DNA of 50,779 nt from Rhodoblastus sphagnicola (GCF_002937075.1 NZ_NHSJ01000112.1:1-50779); one strand, 5' to 3'. Shown: positions 34,060 through 44,100, numbered from the stretch's first letter. The notes: generated by a model not told the origin, from the letters alone. Translations and numbers: made by a program.

Positions 34060-34068
34060 TGGTATGAT
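34060..34068 (+). promoter_or_regulatory. Extended -10 promoter for a leaderless MNT mRNA
   Basis: TGGTATGAT is an extended -10 box (TGN followed by TATGAT), ending seven bases before the ATG at 34075. Transcription would start at or beside the start codon. No Shine-Dalgarno sequence lies upstream, so a leaderless transcript is predicted. Confidence 0.55.
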
Positions 34069-34074
34069 TTCCGC

Positions 34075-34392
34075 ATGGGAACGATTGAAACTCCGATCCT
34101 GAGCCGGTTCAGGGCCGCGCTTGATGAAGTGTACGGCGAGCAAATCGAGCGCGTGGTGCTGTTCGGCTCACGCGCGCGCGGTGATGCGCGTCCGGATTCC
34201 GACTACGATGTCGCCGTGTTTCTCAAGGACCTGACCAGCTTCGACAGGGAAGCCGGGCGTATCGCGGAAATCGGGATCGATATTCTCAATGATACCGGCG
34301 CGGTCATCAACGCGATGCCATTCAGCGCCGGGGCTTATGAGCACCGCACGGGATTGATGCGCGAGCTGCGTCGGGAAGGCCTTGATCTGTGA
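34075..34392 (+). CDS. MNT nucleotidyltransferase, antitoxin of HEPN pair
   Basis: A 105-residue minimal nucleotidyltransferase with an intact active site: Gly31-Ser32, ten residues, then Asp43-Tyr-Asp45 (GSRARGDARPDSDYDVAVFL). In MNT/HEPN systems this enzyme AMPylates the HEPN toxin near its RNase site and so neutralises it. The gene overlaps the HEPN gene by four bases (GTGA type). Full length for the family. Confidence 0.88.
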   Translation: MGTIETPILSRFRAALDEVYGEQIERVVLFGSRARGDARPDSDYDVAVFLKDLTSFDREAGRIAEIGIDILNDTGAVINAMPFSAGAYEHRTGLMRELRREGLDL

Positions 34393-34775
34393 CCCCCGAA
34401 GCGGCAAATTATCTGTCTAAGGCTCGAAACGATCTCGAAGAGGCCCGCAAAATCGAGGCGATTGGCCTCGCGACGGTCGCGGCGCGCTCCGCCTATTACG
34501 CCGCGTTCCACGCGGCCGAAGCGTTCATCATGGAACGCACCGGAAAAATCGTGAAGACGCATTCGGGGGTGCGCACGGAATTCGCGCGGCTCGCGAAAGA
34601 CACGCCTGGCATCGATCGCAGGTTCACCAACTTTCTGGCGAAAGCCTATATGTACAAGGAAATCGGAGATTATGCCGTCGGCCCGGACGCGACCGTGACG
34701 CCCGACGCCGCAAAAGCGGCCATTGTCGTCGCTGAAGAATTCATCGATTGCATCGCGGCGGTGCTGACGAAATAA
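34389..34775 (+). CDS. HEPN-domain toxin
   Basis: A 128-residue HEPN protein. The RNase motif is ARSAYYAAFHAAEAF, with Arg33 and His41; the spacing of seven residues is one more than in the commonest RX4-6H form, but similar variants occur in this family. The tyrosine pair after the Arg is the likely AMPylation area. It starts with GTG at 34389, overlapping the MNT stop. As a metal-independent RNase it would act on the host's RNA when unmodified. Confidence 0.85.
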   Translation: MTPEAANYLSKARNDLEEARKIEAIGLATVAARSAYYAAFHAAEAFIMERTGKIVKTHSGVRTEFARLAKDTPGIDRRFTNFLAKAYMYKEIGDYAVGPDATVTPDAAKAAIVVAEEFIDCIAAVLTK

Positions 34776-35002
34776 GCCCCACTGAACAGACGCTTATGAG
34801 ATGATCGGCCATTCGCAAAATTCACGAATTTCGAGAAAAGCGACACTCGATTTTCAACAGGTCCGTTCGCCGGTTTTCGGGCTAAAATCGGCGGGGTTTA
34901 TAGAGACGCCGCTTCTACCGCGTCCGTGAAGATCCTATGAGGGCCAAAGGTGGCCAAGGTCGAGTATCCTTGGGCCGTCGAATGACCTCAAGGAGAAGGA
35001 AG

Positions 35003-36163
35003 ATGTCTCAAGCCTCGGGAACCACGCCGTCCACCATTGACTACGACACCACAATCATTGGCGCGTTGGAATTGAGCGAGAAGAAATGGGTCTTCGCTGT
35101 TCAATTGCCTGGCGTTAGCCGGCATTCGCGACATGTGCTGGAAACTTGCGGTGACGGGTTGGCGTCGTTCGTCGAGCGCTTAAAGGCCAAATGCGCGGCG
35201 GCGGGCCGCGCGATCACCCGGGTCATACTCACCCATGAAGCTGGGCGCGACGGTTTTTGGCTGGCGCGCTTCCTGACCCGCCGCGGCATCGAGGTCCACG
35301 TGATGCAGCCATCAAGCCTTCCGGTGGATCGGCGGGCACGTCGGGCAAAGACGGATATCATCGATGTCGAGATGTTGCTGCGCACTTTGATGGCTTGGCT
35401 ACGTGGCGAGCCACGGGTTTGTTCGATGGTGCCGATTCCGAGCGAAGCCGACGAGGAAGCGCGGCGTGCGTATCGGGAACGGGAGGATTTGACCGGGGAG
35501 CGGCGCTCGATCGTCAACAAGATCGACGGCATTTTGGCGACGCTGGGCATAAAGGGATACAAGGCGTTGCGGCGAGATCGTCGCGAGCAGTTGGATTCCC
35601 TGCGCCAGCCGGACGGCGATCCCGTTCCCCAAAAGGCGAAAGCGCGAATCGAACGTCTGCTCGATCGTCTTGATCTCGTTCTGAAGCTGATTGAACAGGT
35701 GGAGGCGGCGCGTGACGCCGTTCTCAAAAAGGACACGCCGGCAGATGAAGCGGAAAGGATGATCCGGTCGCTGACGGCATTGCGGTCCATCGGCGCGGAC
35801 TTCGCCACACTTCTTGTGCGTGAGGCATTCGTGCGGCAGTTTCGAAACCGACGCGCGCTTGGCGGATATGTTGGGCTTGGCGGAACGCCGTTCTCCAGCG
35901 GAGGCAGCGAGCGTGAGCAAGGGATCGGAAAAGACGGCAACCGAAGATTGCGCGCCGCGATGGTGGAACTCGCCTGGATGTGGTTGCGCTGGCAGCCGGA
36001 CAGCGCCTTGTCCATTTGGTTCCGTGCTCGCGTCGGCGCAACGGGAGGAGGACGGGTCAAGAAAATCATGGTCGTGGCGCTGGCTCGCAAGCTGCTCGTC
36101 GCATTGTGGCGCTACGTGAAGGATGGCGTCATTCCCGACGGAGCGACAATGAAACCGGCGTAA
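35003..36163 (+). CDS. IS110-family transposase
   Basis: A 386-residue transposase from the ATG at 35003 (AGGAGAAGG eight bases before). The N-terminal RuvC-like part contains the acidic landmarks ALELSEKKW, LTHEAGRDGFWLA and KTDIIDVEML. The C-terminal Tnp domain contains LRSIGADFATLLVREAF and GGTPFSSGGSEREQGIGKDG, where the family's catalytic Ser is expected. Both domains are complete and no stop interrupts them, so it may be active. These enzymes recombine DNA using an RNA guide encoded in the element's non-coding end. Confidence 0.92.
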   Translation: MSQASGTTPSTIDYDTTIIGALELSEKKWVFAVQLPGVSRHSRHVLETCGDGLASFVERLKAKCAAAGRAITRVILTHEAGRDGFWLARFLTRRGIEVHVMQPSSLPVDRRARRAKTDIIDVEMLLRTLMAWLRGEPRVCSMVPIPSEADEEARRAYREREDLTGERRSIVNKIDGILATLGIKGYKALRRDRREQLDSLRQPDGDPVPQKAKARIERLLDRLDLVLKLIEQVEAARDAVLKKDTPADEAERMIRSLTALRSIGADFATLLVREAFVRQFRNRRALGGYVGLGGTPFSSGGSEREQGIGKDGNRRLRAAMVELAWMWLRWQPDSALSIWFRARVGATGGGRVKKIMVVALARKLLVALWRYVKDGVIPDGATMKPA

Positions 36164-36399
36164 GATCAGCTTTCATTTTTTACGCCAAGAGAGGTCGATG
36201 GTTGGCGGTCGCCGCAGAAACCCGAGGGCCCGTCAGGGCGCCGATGTGAAGATTGGACCCGCCGCAAGCAACTCCTTCTCCCGGATGCTGGGATCGTGGT
36301 TAGGGATCAAACGATCCCACCGGATACGAGGTTGGCAGGAAGTTCACCCTGTCTCACAAATCGGAGTTCACCGAGACCAAAAATGGCGATTGACTCGCG
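36164..36399 (+). ncRNA. Candidate bridge RNA region of the IS110 element
   Basis: In IS1111-group elements the guide (bridge) RNA is encoded after the transposase. This right-end region of about 235 bases has no ORF but has a strong hairpin with arms GGGATCGT (36290-36297) and ACGATCCC (36311-36318) around a 13-base loop, the shape of a guide loop. Position and hairpin are seen; the RNA itself is inference. Confidence 0.5.
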
Positions 36400-36420
36400 G
36401 GCCCTCATACGAGGGTTTCG

Positions 36421-36773
36421 GTCGTCGGCCCCCACACGCGTGATGGGGTCGCCGCCGCGCGGGGCCGGCGCCCGAAAGCCTCCGTTGGAGGAAACCGCGG
36501 GACGGAAGGGCTCCGTTTTCCGCGGGGCTCGCTATGGGGATTTGAATACGGCGGTCAGCGCAGGCCGGCGCCTGTTTCGAGGGTCGGCGCCAGGATCGGA
36601 TGCTTCGGCTTTCGGCGAGGAGGCTGATCGGCTGAGTTGCGTGGGGATTTTTCCCAAGACCGGGAGGCCGGAACGGGTTCGGGCGGGCATTTTGGACGCG
36701 GCGGCCCGGCGCCAGGACGAAGTCGGCGGCGGAGACGAGCAGAACTTGGAAGTGGAAAACTGCGCCATGCTGG
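36421..36773. other. Spacer between IS110 and IS91-type elements
   Basis: About 350 very GC-rich bases with no supported gene. As it follows the 3' end of the IS91-type transposase (minus strand), it should include that element's origin-like end (oriIS), but I cannot place it. Repeated GCCGGCGCC-like inverted repeats at about 36467-36477 and 36566-36591 are the only visible structure. Confidence 0.4.
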
Positions 36774-37979
36774 TCATGAGGTGTCGATCCTGATCCGACG
36801 GGGCGACGGCGGTCGCGCTGGGCAGACGCCTTCGAACGTCTCGATGATGATCATCCGGCCGCCGCAACAGGGGCATTTCCGCGCTGCATCCATGGGATCA
36901 ACGCCATCATTCCTTTCGGGCTGTTGCTGCGGTGAGGCCTCGGCGGTCGGCAACAGCGCGCGGATGCGCTCGATGTTGCGGACGCGCGCCGCGCTGGCGA
37001 ACAGGCCGTAATGGCGGATGCGGTGGAAACCGCTTGGCAGCACGTGCATGAGGAACCGGCGGATGAACTCGGCGGCGTCGAGCGTCATGGTCTTGTATCG
37101 ATCGGGTCCGTCGATCCGATAATCTTTCCATTTGAAAGTGACGCCATCTTCGTCGAGCGCGACGAACCGGGAGTTCGAGATGGCGACGCGGTGGGTGTAG
37201 CGCGACAGATAGGCGAGCACAGCCTTCGGCCCGGCGAACGGGCGCTTGGCGTAGACGACCCACTCGGAGCGACGCAAAGGCGCGAGGGTGGCGGCGAAAG
37301 CCTCGTCGTCGGCGAGCGGCTCCAGATCACCGAAGAAGGCCAGGCGGTCGGCGGCCTTGAGCGCAAGGAGACCTTCGAGAAACAGCCTCCGGAACAGCCG
37401 CGACAGCACGCGCACCGACAGGAAGAAGCCTGGCTTGCAGGCGATCCAGCGCGATCCGTCCGGCGACAGGCCGCCGCCGGGAACGATGATGTGGACATGG
37501 GGATGATGGGTCAGCGCCGATCCCCAGGTGTGCAGCACGGCAGTCATGCCGATGCGGGCGCCGAGATGTTTGGGATCGGCGGCGATGGTCGTCAGCGTCT
37601 CGGCCGCCGCCTTGAACAGCAGGTCATAGACGGCGGTCTTGTTCTGGAATGCGATCGTCGCAATCGCCCCCGGGACGGTGAAGACAACGTGGAAGTAGGA
37701 GACCGGCAGCAAGTCAGCTTCGCGGTCCTCCAGCCATTTTCGCGCCGCGGCGGCCTGACACTTCGGGCAGTGCCGATTGCGGCAGGAGTTGTAGAAAATG
37801 CGCGTGTGCGCGCAGTCCTCGCAGCGCTCGACATGGCCGCCGAGCGCCGAGGTGCGGCAATGTTCGATCGCCGACATCACCTTCAACTGGGCGAGGCTGA
37901 CGTGGCCAGCGTTGGCCTTGCGCCAGTCCGCGCCATGGGCGTGAAAAATGTCGGCGACCTCGATGTGAGGCCGCGCCAT
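36774..37979 (-). CDS. IS91-family (Y2/HUH) transposase
   Basis: A 401-residue rolling-circle transposase. N-terminal zinc finger (HVERCEDCAHTR...CRNRHCPKCQ), the HUH metal motif HHPHVHIIVPGGG, and the catalytic tyrosine region AYLSRYTHRVAISNSRF are all present. A C-terminal CPCCGGRM knuckle follows. It looks complete. The tyrosine recombinase gene lies ten bases upstream, a pairing found in several IS91-type elements. Confidence 0.92.
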   Translation of the reverse strand: MARPHIEVADIFHAHGADWRKANAGHVSLAQLKVMSAIEHCRTSALGGHVERCEDCAHTRIFYNSCRNRHCPKCQAAAARKWLEDREADLLPVSYFHVVFTVPGAIATIAFQNKTAVYDLLFKAAAETLTTIAADPKHLGARIGMTAVLHTWGSALTHHPHVHIIVPGGGLSPDGSRWIACKPGFFLSVRVLSRLFRRLFLEGLLALKAADRLAFFGDLEPLADDEAFAATLAPLRRSEWVVYAKRPFAGPKAVLAYLSRYTHRVAISNSRFVALDEDGVTFKWKDYRIDGPDRYKTMTLDAAEFIRRFLMHVLPSGFHRIRHYGLFASAARVRNIERIRALLPTAEASPQQQPERNDGVDPMDAARKCPCCGGRMIIIETFEGVCPARPPSPRRIRIDTS

Positions 37980-37989
37980 GCGGCGCGCG

Positions 37990-38862
37990 TCAGACGGGCG
38001 GGCGCCCGGCGAGGTTGGCGGTGAGTTTTTCCAGCGGGCTGGTGACGTCGCGGATCGTGTTGACGGCGACTTGGGTGTAGAGCGCCGTCGTCTCCAGCTT
38101 CGCGTGGCCGAGCAGGACCTGGATCACGCGGATGTCGACGTTCTGTTCGAGCAGGTGCGTGGCGAAGCTGTGCCGCAGGGTGTGCGGCGACACGCGCTTG
38201 GCGATCCCAGCCGTCCGCGCCGTTTCGCGCACCACGCGGCTCAACTGCCGCGCCGACATCGGATTGACCGGGTTCTGTCCGGGAAACAGCCAGGCCTGCG
38301 GCCGCGCCGCCCGCCACCAGTCGCGCAGCCATTCCAGCAGTTGCGGCGACAGCATGACATAACGATCGCGCTGGCCCTTGCCTTGTTCGACCCGCAGCGT
38401 CATGCGCTTGCTGTCGATGTCCGAAACCTTCAGGGCGACGACCTCGGAGACGCGCAAGCCCGCGCCATAGGCGACGCCGAACGCGGCCTTGTACTTCAGA
38501 CCGGGCGCGGCTTCGAGCAGGCGCGCCATCTCCTCCTGGTTCAGCACCACCGGCGCCCTGCGCGGCTTGTGCAGGCTGGTGAGATGGCGCGCGAGTTCAG
38601 GCCGCTCCAGGGTGACATTGAAGAAGAAGCGCAGCGCGACCACGGCCACATTGACGGTCGGCGCGCCGAAGTGCTGCTTGGCCAGATGCAGTTGATAGAG
38701 CCTGACGTCCTCGACCGTGGCGGTGTCAGGCGAACGGCCAAGAAAGACGGCAAAACGCGAAATATGGAGGAGATAACTCTTCTGAACCTTCTCCGTGTAG
38801 CGGCGAGCCGTCATGTCTTCGATCATGCGCTGGCGCAACGGGCTGGTGGGCTTGTCGATCAT
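37990..38862 (-). CDS. Tyrosine recombinase associated with IS91 element
   Basis: A 290-residue XerC/D-like recombinase with an N-terminal SAM-like core-binding domain (about 8-90) and a catalytic domain with the full set: Arg in AGLRVSEV, Lys region GKGQRDR, HTLRHSFATHLLE, LLGHAKLETT and Tyr in TALYTQV. Same strand as the transposase and ten bases away, so co-transcribed. Its leader contains the long hairpin at 38873-38913. Probably accessory to transposition of the element. Confidence 0.9.
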   Translation of the reverse strand: MIDKPTSPLRQRMIEDMTARRYTEKVQKSYLLHISRFAVFLGRSPDTATVEDVRLYQLHLAKQHFGAPTVNVAVVALRFFFNVTLERPELARHLTSLHKPRRAPVVLNQEEMARLLEAAPGLKYKAAFGVAYGAGLRVSEVVALKVSDIDSKRMTLRVEQGKGQRDRYVMLSPQLLEWLRDWWRAARPQAWLFPGQNPVNPMSARQLSRVVRETARTAGIAKRVSPHTLRHSFATHLLEQNVDIRVIQVLLGHAKLETTALYTQVAVNTIRDVTSPLEKLTANLAGRPPV

Positions 38863-38872
38863 CGCGAAAGCT

Positions 38873-38913
38873 CCTGTCTCGCATGGGGTTGAACCCCATG
38901 ATTTTGAGACAGG
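38873..38913 (-). repeat. Nested inverted repeat in recombinase leader
   Basis: CCTGTCTC (38873-38880) pairs with GAGACAGG (38906-38913), and inside it CATGGGGTT pairs with AACCCCATG around a single base (38882-38900). On the sense strand the outer arm overlaps the ACAGGAG ribosome site, ten bases before the recombinase ATG. It may be an element end, a recombination site or a translation switch. Confidence 0.65.
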
Positions 38914-39466
38914 TCAGCCTCGGCGTATCTGGCCTTGCACGATCACGGATCGACCCGCTTCTCGCCGCAGATACCGCGTAGCGGTTTAGTCGTGTGCCGG
39001 GCATGTTCGGTAGCTTGGAGGTGAAAGTCCTCTACCCAACCTGATGGAGGTGAAGGGTTAGCAATGCGCAAGGGCTATCGCCGCGAGGCGGGGTCTGAAG
39101 GAAGCGCGGAGCAAAAGTGCGAGTTGATGGACAAAAACCGGATATGAGGCGCGAGCGTCGGACGAGCGGGCGACAAGCCGCGAAGTCCATATCCATCAAG
39201 GATGCGGAGCGTAGATCCGGCAACTGTGCACGGAAGGCGACTGAACTTACCCCGGGAGGTCTGCTCCGCGTTCCGAGTTCGGAACTGAGGGCGTCGTAAG
39301 GTGCCCCGACCGCGGTGCAGAAGTCAGCAGAGGGCGTAGTAGGCCAAGCAGTCGGCGAGGCTATTGAGGCACTCCAAGGCCGAAAGGCGGAGAAACAGAT
39401 AGGCTGAGCCGGGAACGAGGGTTGAAGGCCCGAACGATTGAGAGAGGCGAATAGGACTGGCGACTC

Positions 39467-40858
39467 ATGACTGGAACGCGGCAGAAAATTCCCGGCAAGC
39501 AATTGTCTCAGACCTTGACTGCGTCGGCTCGGGGTGAAGCCCTGAACGGCGCGTCCAAGGATGCCGAACCAGTGATGGCGAAGCCAGCGCCCGAAAGCCC
39601 GGCCTTGGCGGAAAAATTGATGGAGGAGGTGTGCGACCGAGAGAATCTCGAAATAGCGTGGAAGCGCGTTCGAGGCAATAAGGGCGGCCCTGGCGTGGAT
39701 GGGATGACCATCGACGCCGCCAAGGGCCACCTACGTGAGCACTGGCCAAACATTCGGGCTCAACTGCTGGAGGGAACCTACCAGCCGCAACCGGTCAAGC
39801 GGGTCGAAATACCCAAACCGGACGGCGGGGTCAGAAAACTCGGCGTTCCTTGCGTCGTCGACAGACTGATCCAGCAAGCGATGCTGCAAGTTCTCCAAGA
39901 GCGGTGGGACCCAACGTTCTCCGAGCACAGCTATGGATTCCGACCGGGGCGCTCCGCCCATCAAGCTGTAGCCCAAGCGCAAAAATACATTGCCGAGGGT
40001 TACGGCGTCGTCGTTGATCTTGATCTGGAAAAATTTTTCGATCGAGTCAATCATGACAGCCTGATGGCGCGCGTCGCCGCACGGGTGTCCGACAAGCGCG
40101 TGCTCAAACTCATCCGGGCCTTTCTCAACGCCGGGGTGATGGAAGACGGTTTGGTCTGTCCCGTGGATGAGGGCACGCCGCAGGGCGGCCCGCTTTCGCC
40201 AATCCTAAGCAACCTCGTGCTTGACGACCTCGACAAGGAACTGACTCGACGAGGACACCTCTTTTGCCGCTATGCCGACGACTGCAACATTTATGTCCGC
40301 AGCCGTCGTGCCGGCGAAAGGGTCATGGCCTCGGTGAGCCGATTCCTGACCAACAAGCTGCGGCTGAAGGTCAACGAGGCGAAAAGCGCGGTGGCGCGGC
40401 CGGAGGAGCGCAAGTTCCTGGGGTTCAGCATCTCGAATGACGGGAGCGAGCGGCGCATCGCGCCGAAAGCCCTCGACAAGTTCAGGGCGCGGCTTCGGGA
40501 CATGACATGCCGGACATCGGGGAAAAGTTTGGAACAGCTGATCAAGGCGCTGAAGCCATACATCGTTGGATGGCGCGGCTACTTTGGCTTCTGTCAAACC
40601 CCTCGGGTGCTCACAAACCTTGAAGCGTGGATTCGCCGAAGATTACGAATGTATCTTTGGCGGCAATGGCGAACCGGGCAAAACCGCTTCAAGGAACTGC
40701 GCCGACGCGGCGTATCAAAGTTCCCCGCTGCGGTCGCGGCCGGATCGCCGACGCGGTTATGGAGAATGTCGGGACATCCCGCCATTCAACAGGCGCTGCG
40801 CAACGCCTATTTCGACTCGCTTGGTCTTCCCCGAATCTATGTTCCCGCCGAAGCATAA
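39467..40858 (+). CDS. ltrA: Group II intron reverse transcriptase/maturase
   Basis: A 463-residue intron-encoded protein. Reverse transcriptase blocks run from RGNKGGPGVDGMTIDA through GVPCVVDRLIQQAM, YGFRPGRSAHQAV, DLDLEKFFDRVNHD, GTPQGGPLSPIL to the active site YADD (about 268-271). The maturase X domain follows (IVGWRGYFGFCQTP...NLEAWIRRRLRMYLWRQW). It ends soon after domain X, so no HNH endonuclease is present, as in RmInt1. Its role is intron splicing and retrohoming into DNA. Confidence 0.93.
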   Translation: MTGTRQKIPGKQLSQTLTASARGEALNGASKDAEPVMAKPAPESPALAEKLMEEVCDRENLEIAWKRVRGNKGGPGVDGMTIDAAKGHLREHWPNIRAQLLEGTYQPQPVKRVEIPKPDGGVRKLGVPCVVDRLIQQAMLQVLQERWDPTFSEHSYGFRPGRSAHQAVAQAQKYIAEGYGVVVDLDLEKFFDRVNHDSLMARVAARVSDKRVLKLIRAFLNAGVMEDGLVCPVDEGTPQGGPLSPILSNLVLDDLDKELTRRGHLFCRYADDCNIYVRSRRAGERVMASVSRFLTNKLRLKVNEAKSAVARPEERKFLGFSISNDGSERRIAPKALDKFRARLRDMTCRTSGKSLEQLIKALKPYIVGWRGYFGFCQTPRVLTNLEAWIRRRLRMYLWRQWRTGQNRFKELRRRGVSKFPAAVAAGSPTRLWRMSGHPAIQQALRNAYFDSLGLPRIYVPAEA

Positions 40859-40864
40859 CTTGGT

Positions 40865-40940
40865 CGAACCGCCGTGGTACGGACCCGTATGCCCGGTGGT
40901 GTGGGAGGGGCGGCGCTGCGAGGCGTCCCCCTATCCCGAT
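40865..40940 (+). ncRNA. Group II intron domains V and VI
   Basis: Domain V is the hairpin ACCGCC/GGTGGT with inner GTGGTAC/GTATGCC at about 40866-40902. Domain VI follows as GGGAGGGGC/GCGTCCCCCTATCCC with an unpaired A in CTATCCC as the probable branch point, eight bases before the 3' end. Confidence 0.75.
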
Positions 40941-41167
40941 CAGCGGCGGATTCCCGTCGTTCGCAGGCGGTGCCGGAAACGGCGGCTCAGCGCCATAAGT
41001 GGGAATTCATGATCGATATGCCATGTCGAACACACGCGTCCGTCATTGATCTGGCAGTCGATGGTGAGCGGTTCGATCCGCGCTTTGCTGCAAGCTGCTC
41101 GGACTGCCGTAGGAGGTCAGGCAAGCCAGCGCCCATGCTGCGAAACGCGCGTTTGCTAGAGGCGATT

Positions 41168-44100
41168 TCATGACGAACTTCGCTCGGTTGCAATTTCAAG
41201 CGCGGCCTTTTTCTTCGCCCGTTCCTCACCCCGAACATCTTCGCGCTCCCTCCCGCCGAAAAGCAGGTACAGCGCCGGCAGCACAAGCAGGGTCAGCAAG
41301 GTCGCGCTGATCAGGCCACCGATCACCACAATGGCGAGCGGCTTCTGCACTTCGGCGCCGGTCCCGGTCGCCAACGCCATGGGCACGAACCCCAGCGCCG
41401 CGACCAGAGCGGTCATCGCCACTGGACGCAGGCGTGTGAGCGCGCCTTGGCGGAGCGCTTGCCGAAGTGACATGCCTTCCGCCCGCAACTGCTTCACATA
41501 GGTGAGCAACACCAGGCCATTGAGGACGGCGATGCCGGACAAGGCGATAAAGCCGACTGCGGCCGAGACCGAAAAAGGCAGGCCCGCGCTCCATAGCGCC
41601 GCGATGCCGCCGGTCAGCGCGAGGGGAACGGCGCTGAACACCAGCAGCGCGTCGCGCATCCGACCGAGGGCCGCGAACAGCAGGAACAGGATCATCGCGA
41701 AACAGGCGGGCGTGACCACCATCAGGCGGGACTTGGCGGCGAGCAGGTTTTCGTATTGCCCGCCCCATTGCAGCCAGTAGCCCGGCGGAACGGTGACCTC
41801 GGCGCGCGTGCGATTCTGGATTTCGCTTACGACCGACGCCACGTCGCGGCCGCGCACGTTGGCGGTGACGACCACGCGCCGCTTGCCGTTCTCGCGCGAA
41901 ATCTGGTTGGGCCCGTCGCGCTCCTCGAAACGGGCGATCTGCTTCATCAGCACCACCGGGCTGTTCGCTCCCGCTCCGGGCAACGGCACGGGAAGGTTTT
42001 TGAGTGCGTCGATGTCCGAGCGTAGGTTTTCGCCGAGACGAATGGTGAGCGCGAAGCGCCGGTCGCCTTCGAACACATAACCGGCCTCGCGGCCGCCGAC
42101 AGCGGCGCCAATCACGTCCTGCACCGCCGCGACGTTGAGGCCGAACCGCGCCGCCGCCTCCTTGTCGATCGAGATTTCGAGGAAAGGCAGACCGTTGATC
42201 TGCTCGACCTTCACGTCCTGCGCGCCGTTGGTCGCGCGCACGACGCCCGCGATCTGGTTGGCGACGCGGAGCATCGGCTCGAACTCGTCGCCGAACACTT
42301 TTATCGCGACATCGCCGCGCACGCCGGCGAGCAGTTCGTTGAAGCGCATCTGGATCGGCTGCGAGAATTCGTAGACGTTGCCGGGCAGCGCCGCCACCGC
42401 CTCCGCCATCCGGCCTTGCAGCGACTCCTTGCTCTCGTTCGGGTCGGGCCATTCCGCTTGCGGCTTAAGGATAATGAACGTGTCGGAACTGTTGACGGGC
42501 ATGGGGTCGGAGGCGACCTCGGCCGTGCCCGTTTTGGAGAAGACCAGCTTGACCTCGGGAAAGGCGGCGATGGCCTTTTCGACCTGCGCCTGCATTGCCT
42601 GCGACTGGTTCAGCGAGGCGCTGGGGATGCGCAGCGCGTTCATGGCGATGTTCTTTTCGTCCAACGTGGGGATGAACTCCTGGCCAAGACGTCCGAACAG
42701 CACCAGCGCCAACAGGAATAGAACCGCTGCGCCCGCCACCATCCGCAGCGGCGCCTTCATGGCGAAGGCGAGCGTCGGCTCGTAGAGGCGACGCAACGCG
42801 CGAACAATCCAATTGTCCTCCTCGCTCTTGGGCGCGGGAACGGCGATGGCGATCAGCGCCGGAACCAGCGTCAGCGACAGAACGAAAGCCGCGACCAGCG
42901 CCATGATGACGGTGAGCGCCATCGGCTGGAACATTTTTCCTTCCACGCCGGTAAAACTGAGCAGCGGCACATAGACCAGCATAATGATCGCTTGGCCGAA
43001 CAGCGACGGGCGGATCATTTCCTGCGACGCGCCGATCACCACGCTCATACGCTCGGGCTGTCGCAGGGCGCGCCCCAGCGCGTGACGGCGTTCGGCGAGA
43101 CGGCGCAAGGCGTTCTCGGTGACGATCACCGCGCCATCGACGATCAGGCCAAAATCCAGCGCGCCCAAGCTCATTAGATTGGCGCTGACCCTGGTCTCGA
43201 CCATGCCGGTGAAGGTCATGAGCATGGCGAAGGGTATGACCAGCGCGCTGATCAGCGCCGCGCGCAGATTGCCGAGCAACAGGAACAGCACGGCGATCAC
43301 CAGCAACGCGCCCTCGGCGAGGTTCTTGGCCACGGTCTGCACGGTGGCGTCGACGAGTTGCATGCGGTTGAGCACCGGCGTCAGCGCGATATCCGGGGGC
43401 ATGTTGCGCGCGATCTCACCGATCTTGGCGTCGACTGCGGCGGCGGCGGTGCGGCTGTTGCCGCCGATCAGCATCAGCGCGGTGCCGACCACCACTTCGC
43501 GACCGTTGGCGCTGGCGCTGCCGGTGCGAAGGTCAGCGCCGACCGAAACCTGGGCCACGTTCTTGACGCGGATGGGAACTCCGCCGCGCGACGCGATCAC
43601 CACGTTCTCGATGTCCCCAAGCGATTCAAGTCGCCCGACCGCGCGCACGACATAGGCTTCGCCGTTTCTCTCGATGTAACCCGCGCCGCGGTTGGCGTTG
43701 TTGGCTTCGAGCGCGCCGGCGAGATCGGCGAAGGAAACGCCGGCGGCAATGAGCCGGTTGGGCTCAGGCTGCACCTGATAGAGTTTTTCGAAGCCGCCAA
43801 TCGAATCGACGCCGGCTATGCCAGGGACCATCTTGACCTGAGGCCGCACGATCCAGTTCTGCACCGTGCGGAGATAGGCGGCCTGTTCGATGTCCGTGCG
43901 CAGGCGCTGGCCTTCCGGCGTCAGATAGGCGCCGTCCCTCTGCCAGCCCGTCGGCGGATTGGTTTCAATCGCTTCCGGCCTCGGCTTGTAGGACAGCGTC
44001 CACATGTAGATTTCGCCCAAGCCCGTCGAGATCGGCCCCATGCGCGGCTCGACGCCGCCGGGCAGCGACGACTTGGCCTCGCGCAGTCTTTCGTTGACCT

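Larger units (their letters stand above)
34925..36420 (+). mobile_element. Complete IS110-family element (IS1111-like layout)
   Basis: The left end is fixed by where identity with the copy at 1-129 stops. Ten-base subterminal inverted repeats, TATGAGGGCC (34936-34945) and GGCCCTCATA (36400-36409), mark both ends, as in the IS1111 group. The left non-coding part is short (78 bases) and the right one long (about 250 bases), also as in that group. The total of about 1.5 kb is typical. The right end is known only to within about 15 bases. No target duplication is expected for this family. Confidence 0.8.
38992..40940 (+). mobile_element. Complete group II intron
   Basis: The 5' end is placed at GTGTG (38992), matching the GUGYG consensus. 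A structured region of about 475 bases precedes the ORF, and domains V and VI follow it, ending at about 40940 (CCCGAT). The length of about 1.95 kb and the domain V sequence resemble RmInt1-type introns of rhizobia. The flanking exon bases, GCGGTTTAGTC before and CAGCGGCGG after, are not from a gene I recognise; the intron may sit in the edge of the neighbouring IS91-type element. Confidence 0.8.
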
